Virus record (IMG/VR): IMGVR_UViG_3300027901_000037
Location: 1 to 22,991 of that record
Direction: 5' to 3' (one strand)
Origin: a virus
DNA length: 22,991 nucleotides
The notes under the pieces were generated by a model. It ran no database searches and had not been told where the DNA came from. It saw nothing but the letters and a program-made list of their open reading frames with translations. Shown piece by piece: positions 15,976 to 22,220 of this stretch. How positions within the stretch are numbered: the first letter of the stretch is position 1; each line of letters opens with the position of its first letter. Made by a program: the position numbers and the translations under genes.

Positions 15976-16238
15976 TACATACCCTCATAAGGTCTAGCCC
16001 TTGCCATTTTGTCCAGCTCCGCATCGGTGTAGCCGCCTTCTTCTGGCGATAGCAGCGCCCTTTCAAATATATCTTCCTCTGGCGGCTTCTCGTTTGGCTT
16101 AAAAAGGATTGGGCCTTCAAAAGTTCTTTCACCACGGGTCTTTCTTCCCAGGATGAATCCAAAAAGAATCAAGACCAGGGCGAATACAATGCCAATACTC
16201 ACTAAAATCCCTGCCCCGATAACTTGTGGTGCAATCAT
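15975..16238 (-). CDS. Small single-pass membrane protein
   Basis: The product has 87 residues. Residues 5-31 (VIGAGILVSIGIVFALVLIL continuing FGFILG) form one long hydrophobic helix with small-residue spacing, directly followed by RKTRGER. The remaining 50 residues are acidic and mixed (KPPEEDIFERALLSPEEGG), so by the positive-inside rule the C-terminus probably lies in the cytoplasm. Its ATG overlaps the TerL stop as ATGA and its stop overlaps the next gene, so it is tightly coupled to packaging genes. No lipobox or cleavage site is evident. Holin, spanin-like or terminase/portal-docking roles are all conceivable; none is demonstrated. Confidence 0.72.
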   Translation of the reverse strand: MIAPQVIGAGILVSIGIVFALVLILFGFILGRKTRGERTFEGPILFKPNEKPPEEDIFERALLSPEEGGYTDAELDKMARARPYEGM

Positions 16239-17875
16239 AGTAACCCCGCAAATTCGTCCTCGAAGTAGATCATGTCTCCCATGTCCTCTTTCATTCGTTT
16301 AAGTGCGAAATTCTGCCAGGGATCTTGTTCCACTGGCGGTTTTTCTGTCGCCTCGATCCATTTCTGCTGCCATGTTTTCGGTGCTGTTTTCTCGATTTCT
16401 GGATAGTAATCTGCGAAAGCAAGCATCAGAGCTTCCGCTCTATCTGGCGACCTAATTCCCTCCTTTTTCATGCGTTGCTTGCTCCAGATCAAAATTCTGC
16501 CACGCGAATCCAGTTCGTATCGTAGCGATGCCAGTTCGCGGATCAGGATTTTGTCATTCGGTATGCTGATATGGCCAGCCTCGAAATACTCCCTGAGCTG
16601 CCAATAAAGCTCAGATCGCTTGTTCACATAGAGAGTGGGATCACTCGTTGCTTCACGAACGTCAATTCCCATAACATCTATGCCTTGCTCCATGAGCCTC
16701 TCAAACACACCTATTCCCACACCACAGACATCAATCCTGATAAGTTCCGGCGGTATGGGCTCACGCCTCTTAGAAAATTTGCCATTCTCAATTCCTCGAC
16801 GAGTCAAGCCAGCGATCCGGCCAGCAGCCTTCATGCTCTCTTCTTTTTCAAAGGCGACCAGACCCATTACCTTTACGCCCTTGACGAAACAAAAAACTGT
16901 ATCGTTGTCGCCTCCGGCAGCTATATCCACCCCCACTGAATCCACTACCCTGTGCGATAGCGGCTTGATGTATTCAATCTGGCGATCAACCGCCGCCTCG
17001 ATCCAAGGCAATGGGATAACAGTATTGTCGTCCTCGATTGGAAACTCACCGAGCACATGGACGCGGTAGAAATTAGATGTCTTACCACCAGGACGGTCAG
17101 CCATGTTGTCGAGCCACTGTCTGTTCTTGCTTACCAGTTCTGATTCTTCACTGTTGAAATGAAAAATCTTCCAGGGCTTGTCGGCATATTCATGGTGAGT
17201 GGAGTAAAAGTAGCCGATAGTTCTGGTAGGGTTGCCCACCAGGAGGGCTTTATTGCCTACATCAGTCATGGCTCCTTCCATGACATCGAATATCTCGTCC
17301 GGCACACCACTAGCCTCATCGACTACGAACATCATGTTCTTCTCGTGGAAACCCTGAAAACTCTCACTGGCTTCCTTCCTGGCTGTCCTGGCGACGGCGA
17401 ACCATGTTCCTTTGTGTTCTTTATGAAACACTCTGTCGGTGGTCATTTCAAACTTGTCGGCAAAATAAGGGTCCATATTGCGATGCTGCTTGCCCAATTC
17501 AGCCCAAAGCACATCACGGAGCTGGTTCTCAGTGGGGGCCGTGCAGGGAATACGGCAGAAAGGCCGCGTGATAATGTACCACCAGATGATCTGAGCCAGC
17601 CCCGTAGTCTTGCCGATACCACGACCAGACCGCGCACTGACATGATCGTTCTCGAAGATGGCTCTCGAAAGCTCGATTTGCTCTCGCACGGGCTCCATGT
17701 GCAATACTTCCCTGACGAATCTCACTGGATGATCGACGTAGGGCTCGATTTTGAGCTGGTACAGGAGGTCAGGATCTCTTTTTTCGAGAATGGCGTCGAT
17801 CAGGGATAGCTCTAACTGGTCTATCCTTTCCAGTTCCGACGGTGATAGCATTTCTTCGGGCGACAAGTTTTTCAA
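16235..17875 (-). CDS. terL: Terminase large subunit
   Basis: The product has about 546 residues and is the ATP-driven DNA packaging motor and nuclease. Walker A is GRGIGKTT (84-91), Walker B is MFVVDE (182-187), and a coupling motif LLVGNPT lies at 211-217. The RNase H-like nuclease domain begins near 312 with VGVDIA (D317), then RIDVCGVGIG (D382) and RSPDRAEALMLAF (D478), the usual three acidic positions. Length is typical. The best start is the TTG at 17875, with GGAG ten bases upstream; ATG 17851 is an alternative. Either start leaves at least 83 bases of overlap with the preceding gene. The stop overlaps the small membrane gene as ATGA. Identification is firm; the start is not. Confidence 0.93.
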   Translation of the reverse strand: MKNLSPEEMLSPSELERIDQLELSLIDAILEKRDPDLLYQLKIEPYVDHPVRFVREVLHMEPVREQIELSRAIFENDHVSARSGRGIGKTTGLAQIIWWYIITRPFCRIPCTAPTENQLRDVLWAELGKQHRNMDPYFADKFEMTTDRVFHKEHKGTWFAVARTARKEASESFQGFHEKNMMFVVDEASGVPDEIFDVMEGAMTDVGNKALLVGNPTRTIGYFYSTHHEYADKPWKIFHFNSEESELVSKNRQWLDNMADRPGGKTSNFYRVHVLGEFPIEDDNTVIPLPWIEAAVDRQIEYIKPLSHRVVDSVGVDIAAGGDNDTVFCFVKGVKVMGLVAFEKEESMKAAGRIAGLTRRGIENGKFSKRREPIPPELIRIDVCGVGIGVFERLMEQGIDVMGIDVREATSDPTLYVNKRSELYWQLREYFEAGHISIPNDKILIRELASLRYELDSRGRILIWSKQRMKKEGIRSPDRAEALMLAFADYYPEIEKTAPKTWQQKWIEATEKPPVEQDPWQNFALKRMKEDMGDMIYFEDEFAGLL

Positions 17876-18257
17876 TTTCTGACTTCTCCAGGTCTTGGAC
17901 GATTACCAGGACATTTTGATCCACCTGAATGTCCGTTTTGATTGTCTGTTCCTTGGGCTCTTTGCGCTTGATGATCTCTTGGATGATATACATAATCATC
18001 GAGCGATCCCGCAGCTCTATGGCTTCGGCCAGTAGCACTCTGAGTAGATCCCAGGAGTGTTCGAGAAGTTCCTTGGGAACAGTCAAGCCTGTAAGCTCAC
18101 GAAGTTGAGCAGAAATCCTGTCGAAATCAGCACCGCTCTTCTCGATCACTTCCTTTATGCGAATCTGATCTATGAGAGCATCTTCGATAAAAGCTGTAGC
18201 TGCCATCCCAAGGGCCTTAGACTGATTCGCCTTTCCTCTTTTTCCACCTGTAGGCAT
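17769..18257 (-). CDS. Putative terminase small subunit
   Basis: The product has 162 residues. It begins with a Lys-rich segment (MPTGGKRGKANQSK), followed by mainly alpha-helical sequence at 18-110 (IEDALIDQIRIKEVIEKSG, then ELLEHSWDLLRVLLAEAIEL). A beta-strand-like segment follows (QTIKTDIQVDQNVLVIVQDL), then a basic C-terminus. Placement directly before TerL, size, helical core for oligomerisation and a basic N-terminus fit a small terminase that recognises the packaging site. I see no clear helix-turn-helix. Its ATG overlaps the previous stop as TAATG, with AGGAA eight bases upstream. It overlaps TerL by 83-107 bases depending on the TerL start. The role is inferred from position. Confidence 0.65.
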   Translation of the reverse strand: MPTGGKRGKANQSKALGMAATAFIEDALIDQIRIKEVIEKSGADFDRISAQLRELTGLTVPKELLEHSWDLLRVLLAEAIELRDRSMIMYIIQEIIKRKEPKEQTIKTDIQVDQNVLVIVQDLEKSEIEKLVARRNAITVGTGKDRPVRAIPDRRHSRKKRS

Positions 18258-18601
18258 TAGCCAGTTCCTATGTGAAAGATGATTCTTGCCCCTGCGCTGT
18301 AGCTCCCGCCCGCTACGTTCAAGCAGGGACGAATTGGGAGCCCACCGAAGGTCTGTTGATATGGCCTACTATCCCAGGTAGCTTGCGCTGCTATGTCCAC
18401 ATCTATCTGGAAAATGACGGGTCCAGTGGCACTACCTTCCCTAATCGTACATTTGTCGGTAATAGCTGTAGGAACAAAGGTAATGCTCATCATCGGTATT
18501 CCAGCCGCAGCTTGCTCAGGCCATAGATCCGCTGTGACGAAATCGGTATCAATGGCACTCAGGGTTACAAAAGCGCCAGCTCTCCTTACTGTATTTGCCA
18601 T
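18257..18601 (-). CDS. Small beta-rich phage protein, first partner of a pair
   Basis: From ATG 18601 (AGGAGGT six bases upstream) the product has 114 residues; the upstream in-frame ATG at 18640 lies inside the previous gene. The sequence is almost all beta-type with short turns: a strand ending in TFVPTAITDKCTIREG, then SATGPVIFQIDVD, then FGGLPIRPCLNVAG and AGARIIFHIG. This 'FVP-A-DK...REGSATGP-IF...P' pattern is common in small phage proteins near terminase genes that have no known function. Its neighbour upstream (97 residues) is similar in style. Location before the packaging genes and the small beta fold suggest a virion decoration or fibre protein, which is an inference. Confidence 0.75.
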   Translation of the reverse strand: MANTVRRAGAFVTLSAIDTDFVTADLWPEQAAAGIPMMSITFVPTAITDKCTIREGSATGPVIFQIDVDIAAQATWDSRPYQQTFGGLPIRPCLNVAGGSYSAGARIIFHIGTG

Positions 18602-18612
18602 GACTTTACCTC

Positions 18613-18906
18613 CTAGTAAGTTTCGTAATAGACTATGCACTCATAATTCGTGCCGGATTCCTCGTTGAAGTAAATCCCATTTGGACAATGGACCAAGAAC
18701 GTGAACATGACACCATTCAGACCAAGTGCTGCAGCATCGTAGGTAGCGGACGGCACAACTTTCTGATCGCTTGAGCTCGTTCCATTGTGGCAACTGAATC
18801 TCACGTTATTGATCCCATCCGTGCCAAGCAGCACACCTAGCAGATTGGCGCGATTGGCTTCCACTGGACCCGATGTTGTCATTTCTTTCACTCTGGCAAG
18901 TCTCAT
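18613..18906 (-). CDS. Small beta-rich phage protein, second partner of a pair
   Basis: The product has 97 residues. GGAGGA lies five bases upstream of the ATG. The sequence has strand-like stretches: a start around ANLLGVLLGTDGINNVRFSC, a middle KVVPSATYDAAALGLNGVMF, and an end CPNGIYFNEESG then ECIVYYETY. The 'LLGVLL-TDG...NNV...NGIYF...YY' layout is recurrent in small phage proteins of unknown role. It is the first gene after the terminator at 18922. Its TAG is fused to the ribosome site of the 114-residue beta protein, so they are probably made together. No catalytic motif is visible. A virion surface protein is possible. Confidence 0.75.
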   Translation of the reverse strand: MRLARVKEMTTSGPVEANRANLLGVLLGTDGINNVRFSCHNGTSSSDQKVVPSATYDAAALGLNGVMFTFLVHCPNGIYFNEESGTNYECIVYYETY

Positions 18907-18921
18907 GCTCTCCTCCAGGCA

Positions 18922-18957
18922 TAAAAAAAGGGGTAATGCCGTCCGGCTATTACCCCC
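18922..18957 (-). terminator. Intrinsic terminator between accessory and packaging genes
   Basis: On the minus strand GGGGTAAT, an unpaired A, GCC, GGAC, GGC and ATTACCCC form a stem of 8 plus 3 bp with a one-base bulge and a four-base loop. Seven T follow. It ends the accessory cassette. The ribosome site of the first beta-protein gene starts only about five bases after the T-run, so no promoter fits between. Confidence 0.82.
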
Positions 18958-18989
18958 TTTAGAGGTTATTACCCTATTTACTTACCTGA

Positions 18990-19334
18990 TTACCAAGGCC
19001 AGTTAGCAGCGAAATCCATCCATCTACTGAGCCTATTGATGAGTTTGCTATCTTCCTGGGCCTGGGTCCACTCCAGGCGAATGGCCTTTATTTCCTCTCT
19101 TAACTCCTCGAACGAATCAAGATCCCCCTCAACTGGCCGGAAATGGCCAGCCATCTGCCATATATCCCAAACTCGCCAGCGAGGAGCAACGTCATGGCCT
19201 TGCTGAACCAGCTCATACATCTTTTCAATAGCTTGCTCGACCTGTTTTCTTCCAAGATAATGTGGTCTGCGCCTTATGATAAGGTGAACGGGCTGCTTCT
19301 GATTGGCAAACCATCGGACCAGTTCTTCATTCAT
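18990..19334 (-). CDS. Hypothetical protein at the end of the accessory cassette
   Basis: The product has 114 residues starting MNEELVRWFANQKQPVHLII. It is charged and Trp-rich, with an Arg-rich stretch (IRRRPHYLGRKQVEQAIEK) and helical composition. I recognise no motif. Its ATG overlaps the glycosyltransferase stop as ATGA, so it is translationally coupled to that enzyme and may assist it. It precedes the terminator at 18922. The 55 bases between the stop and that hairpin contain three copies of ATTACC (plus strand) at about 20-base spacing, possibly by chance. The function is unknown. Confidence 0.72.
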   Translation of the reverse strand: MNEELVRWFANQKQPVHLIIRRRPHYLGRKQVEQAIEKMYELVQQGHDVAPRWRVWDIWQMAGHFRPVEGDLDSFEELREEIKAIRLEWTQAQEDSKLINRLSRWMDFAANWPW

Positions 19335-20185
19335 TCGATTAACTCATTAAACCGCTTTAGCAATGTGTTGATAGCATTGTTCGTCTTACCCTGGCCTTTA
19401 AATGCTATCTGCTCATCCCGCCAGTAACGTGCCATAGTACACGGGAGATCCTGCAGCCATCCCTCATCCCACCATTTGCCATGCACCATATAGACTTGCT
19501 CTTCTGTGCCTGAGAGTAGCAGTTTTTCCTTCTCGAACACAGCCGTCTCAGGCTTCATGTGCCAGTGATGGATACCAGTAAAACAGTAAGGCGGCATACA
19601 GATCATCTTCTCATGCTTGCCCATCTTGATTCCCAATATATTTAAATAGAGGAAATCATCCCAATGGTCAATCCGCCTAGAGATATAGAGCTCTCCGAAC
19701 CAATCGAAATTGCGAGGATCTATAAAGATTGGTACGCTCGTATGGATCTTGGTGTAAGGAAATTCATCGACTCCCAATGGACACTGATACTTTTTCTGAT
19801 AATCCTTGTTGAAATTGATAATCATGCCATTGGAGCCCGTCACAATCAGCCCCTTGGATGCTGCCAGGAAAAAGACATCGACATTCGCCTCTATCCACAT
19901 ATCGGCGTCGAGGAGACAAACGGCTTGATATTTATGTCCAAGCTCACAGATGATGCGAAATCTCTCTATGGCTGTGGCATGGACCTGATGATCGCCTTCA
20001 CTGTTGACGATTTGCACCTCGAAGGGATACTGCTGTGTTTTTTCAATGAACGACTCAGGCAACCTAAATGAGATCAGGACCACAGTATGCTCGTTCTTGA
20101 TCTTCTTTAGACTATTGAGCATGGCGGTGACGCCAGGGATATAATTATCACTGGCCGCAACAAAAAACGCATAATTGGAGCTCAT
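19331..20185 (-). CDS. Glycosyltransferase, GT8/GT-A-like
   Basis: The product has 284 residues. The N-terminus (NYAFFVAASDNYIPGVTAML) is the first strand and nucleotide-binding loop of a GT-A fold. LLDADMWI (91-98) holds the DxD-type metal/UDP-sugar motif (DAD 93-95). HGKWW (235-239) lies where GT8 enzymes carry a metal-binding His. VPIFIDPRNFDWFGELY (151-167) matches a similar segment in the truncated glycosyltransferase at the right edge, which suggests shared ancestry. No signal peptide or TM segment is seen. The start has a weak AAGGAT site fused to the stop of the basic protein. It probably transfers a sugar to a cytosolic acceptor. Donor and acceptor are unknown. Confidence 0.8.
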   Translation of the reverse strand: MSSNYAFFVAASDNYIPGVTAMLNSLKKIKNEHTVVLISFRLPESFIEKTQQYPFEVQIVNSEGDHQVHATAIERFRIICELGHKYQAVCLLDADMWIEANVDVFFLAASKGLIVTGSNGMIINFNKDYQKKYQCPLGVDEFPYTKIHTSVPIFIDPRNFDWFGELYISRRIDHWDDFLYLNILGIKMGKHEKMICMPPYCFTGIHHWHMKPETAVFEKEKLLLSGTEEQVYMVHGKWWDEGWLQDLPCTMARYWRDEQIAFKGQGKTNNAINTLLKRFNELIE

Positions 20186-20190
20186 TATCC

Positions 20191-20448
20191 TTACGCTGCC
20201 TTTCTTCTCCTCCCTGCCGCTGCCATCTCCTGAAACCTCTTCTTGCCGTACTTTTTCCGGCCAGCAGCAGCAGCTACGGCTGCGGGATTCTTTGCGCCAC
20301 CAGCCCTCGCTGAGGCTTCAACGGCCTTAAATCTTTCCCCGCTACCCAAAGGAGCAGACTGTTGGACCTTTTTTTGATGTTCTCTAGCTGCTCTCCGCTT
20401 TTGGAGATTAGCCGCCATCTTCTTGATTTTTTTCTTTCTCCTCGACAT
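20191..20448 (-). CDS. Small, very basic protein with GRKKYGKKRF motif
   Basis: From ATG 20448 (GGGGG five bases upstream) the product has 85 residues; the longer reading from 20472 lacks a site. It begins MSRRKKKIKKMAANLQKRRA and ends with GAKNPAAVAAAAGRKKYGKK then RFQEMAAAGRRRKAA. More than a quarter of residues are Lys or Arg. The 'K-NPAA-AA-GRKKYGK-FQ-MA' tail is a recurring sequence in small phage proteins and recalls KGG-type repeats. It may bind nucleic acid or a capsid partner. It overlaps the preceding gene by 41 bases. The function is unknown. Confidence 0.72.
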   Translation of the reverse strand: MSRRKKKIKKMAANLQKRRAAREHQKKVQQSAPLGSGERFKAVEASARAGGAKNPAAVAAAAGRKKYGKKRFQEMAAAGRRRKAA

Positions 20449-21112
20449 TTTGTCCCCCTCTAGGAGCCTCATAAAATCTGCAGTATCCCTTATATGAGCT
20501 CCATTGTTTCATTGGTCGCCAGCCCGCCTCTTCGAGCACAGCTACCTGTCCTGCTTCTGGATCGTGCATATAGATGTAGTCGTCCACATGCCCTATGGCA
20601 TGGGCCGCTTCCCTCTGACGAGCTCCCGAAAGCTGCGGTGCATCCACCAGGCCGAAATTAAACCGCTGATCCAGTGGCGGAGGTCCCTCATTTTCCTGAT
20701 ACGCATGAACATTCTTATGAAACCGCTTGCACATATCAGCGTACCATTTGGCTGGTTCATAGCTCGTGACCTTGTATCCTTCGAGCAGTAGCAGCTCAGT
20801 AGAGAGTCCCGCGCCGTTTTCGATGATTCTTGTTTTCTCAGCCAGTGGATAATGCCTGAGCAAAAATCTTTTTAGCTCAATCCAGTGGGGCCTGTAGATT
20901 GAGCGATTCCCCCACTGGATCTTGAGATTTGCCCCCTGAATCACTGATTCAAGAAAACCATTTAGCATCCAGGTACACCAGGGACAGATGAGGAATTCTT
21001 TGTTTGGTGGTGTTTTAAAAACCTGAACCTTGGAACTTTGGAAATGATACCTACAGCACTGGCAGATCATTGGCATATCTTCGCTCATACTCAGCTCGTA
21101 GGCAGTAATCAT
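20408..21112 (-). CDS. Zinc-ribbon fused to Rossmann (class I methyltransferase-like) domain
   Basis: The product has 234 residues. The N-terminal 50 residues carry CQCC (17-20) and CPWC (43-46), a four-cysteine ribbon. From 94 the sequence reads TRIIENGAGLSTELLLLEGY, then SYEP: a glycine-rich loop and acidic strand end as in SAM-binding Rossmann folds. FNFGLVDAPQ (151-160) fits motif IV, and YIYMHDPEAGQ (179-189) the next strand. The tail after 215 is charged. I see no second diagnostic motif, so methyltransferase is likely but not certain; another Rossmann enzyme is possible. It overlaps the methyltransferase before it as ATGA and the basic protein after it by 41 bases, so all three are coupled. 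Confidence 0.65.
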   Translation of the reverse strand: MITAYELSMSEDMPMICQCCRYHFQSSKVQVFKTPPNKEFLICPWCTWMLNGFLESVIQGANLKIQWGNRSIYRPHWIELKRFLLRHYPLAEKTRIIENGAGLSTELLLLEGYKVTSYEPAKWYADMCKRFHKNVHAYQENEGPPPLDQRFNFGLVDAPQLSGARQREAAHAIGHVDDYIYMHDPEAGQVAVLEEAGWRPMKQWSSYKGYCRFYEAPRGGQNVEEKEKNQEDGG

Positions 21113-21714
21113 CTCTTGAATTCCATAAAAATCCTACTTCGCTCATGCCGATTAGTTAATTGAAAACCCGCCCCTCCAAAAAATCCTTCATAGGCTTCGG
21201 CCAATGTCGGCTTTCTAACTCTAACGATTACATGGTCCGTAATTGCAGCCAAATGAAGAGCTATAGGATGCTGCAATTCCATTAAACTTCTTTTTACTTT
21301 TTTGAGTTTCCCAAGGTGATATAGTATTGAGATAGCCAGCACAGAATCAAAATAACCTAAATCGAGCTTGGGAATATCTTCAACGTAACCCTGAATAAAT
21401 CGGATATTATATCTTTTGCCATCTTTCTGGCAGAAATAATCATAAATGAAATCAAATTGATCTTTGTACTGATCCTGAGCTTCAATGCAGACGACTTCTT
21501 TAGCTCCCGCCTGAGCTGCCCGTATAGCGTGGATGCCAGCATTGGCTCCAAGATCCAATATGCGTTTCCCTTCAATCGGCTCCAAGAATTCTTTTATGAA
21601 AGGCCACGCTGGATCTCCACAGCCTCCATGTCCTTTAATCAAAGGGCCGTCGTCGAGCTGGATAGTCTGATACCAGGGCTTGAGTTGCTCTATCCGCTCA
21701 TCTATATCCGTCAT
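21109..21714 (-). CDS. Class I SAM-dependent methyltransferase
   Basis: The product has 201 residues. WYQTIQLDDGPLIKG (14-28) and FLEPIEGKRILDLGANAG (43-60) match the start of CmoB/DUF1698-like methyltransferases, where a 'W-x-x-x-I-x-L-x-D-G' lead precedes motif I. ILDLGANAG is motif I. E78 in VVCIEAQ would bind the ribose. YFDSVLAISILYHLG (121-135) is motif IV/V. The C-terminus (FFGGAGFQLTNRHERSRI) is the usual last strand region. The start has AGAAGG six bases upstream and overlaps the kinase-like gene by 17 bases. The substrate is unknown; the context suggests a glycan or small molecule rather than DNA. Methyltransferase assignment is firm. Confidence 0.85.
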   Translation of the reverse strand: MTDIDERIEQLKPWYQTIQLDDGPLIKGHGGCGDPAWPFIKEFLEPIEGKRILDLGANAGIHAIRAAQAGAKEVVCIEAQDQYKDQFDFIYDYFCQKDGKRYNIRFIQGYVEDIPKLDLGYFDSVLAISILYHLGKLKKVKRSLMELQHPIALHLAAITDHVIVRVRKPTLAEAYEGFFGGAGFQLTNRHERSRIFMEFKR

Positions 21715-22213
21715 GGAAAGCCTTCTCTTGTTCTTTTGTTGCCCCGCGCAACAATTTCTTTATGCAGACAGGAGTGTGCTTCTGAGTCCTGTTAAACATA
21801 TCTACGTCGCACTGGAAAGTAATGTCGTATGTCCAGGCATGGAAGATATTCCCAGGCGTGCAATCACCGATACCTATGCCGTGGGCGTCGCAATCTTTCA
21901 TAAATTGTCCAAACTGCTTGTATAATCTAGGGGCGATGCCGAACGGTCTGAGCTGTTGGAAATTCATTCCGTCGAACCATTCAATCAATTCCACATGCCA
22001 GGTCTTATCTAATTCCTTGGTGTGTACGCACTTTGGTAGATAATGAAGTTTCTGCGTAACCTCTCGATATAGCTCAGTATGTACCTTTGGAGTTAATCTC
22101 GCCCTGAACTTTCCTTTCTCAGTCACCAGGAGGAATACCTTGGGTGTGCCAATGTACTGGACGAGAATAGGATTGAGCTGCAGGGCCACGGCTGCACCCT
22201 CTATTACACCCAT
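21698..22213 (-). CDS. Compact kinase-fold phosphotransferase-like protein
   Basis: From ATG 22213 the product has 171 residues. The site TTAGG, six bases upstream, overlaps the previous stop; longer starts (22270) would overlap that gene by 50 bases. HGIGIGDCTPGNIF (111-124) looks like the catalytic loop of protein kinases and aminoglycoside/LPS-type kinases: D117 as base and N122 five residues later. CDVDMF (135-140) stands 19-21 residues after D117, like the metal-binding DFG/DFD. WHVELIEWFDGMNFQQL (72-88) fits the hinge between lobes. FLLVTEKGKFRARL (27-40) may hold the N-lobe strands. It is short: no glycine-rich loop is evident and little follows the DxD. Phosphotransferase is my inference from spacing; loss of activity is possible. 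Confidence 0.55.
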   Translation of the reverse strand: MGVIEGAAVALQLNPILVQYIGTPKVFLLVTEKGKFRARLTPKVHTELYREVTQKLHYLPKCVHTKELDKTWHVELIEWFDGMNFQQLRPFGIAPRLYKQFGQFMKDCDAHGIGIGDCTPGNIFHAWTYDITFQCDVDMFNRTQKHTPVCIKKLLRGATKEQEKAFHDGYR

Positions 22214-22220
22214 TCTGTGC

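Noticed and set aside
17159-17809. 216-codon open frame on the plus strand
   Set aside because: Fully antisense to TerL motifs that are clearly coding.
17769-17875. Programmed frameshift joining TerS and TerL
   Set aside because: I see no obvious slippery heptamer followed by a stable structure; simple overlap explains the data.
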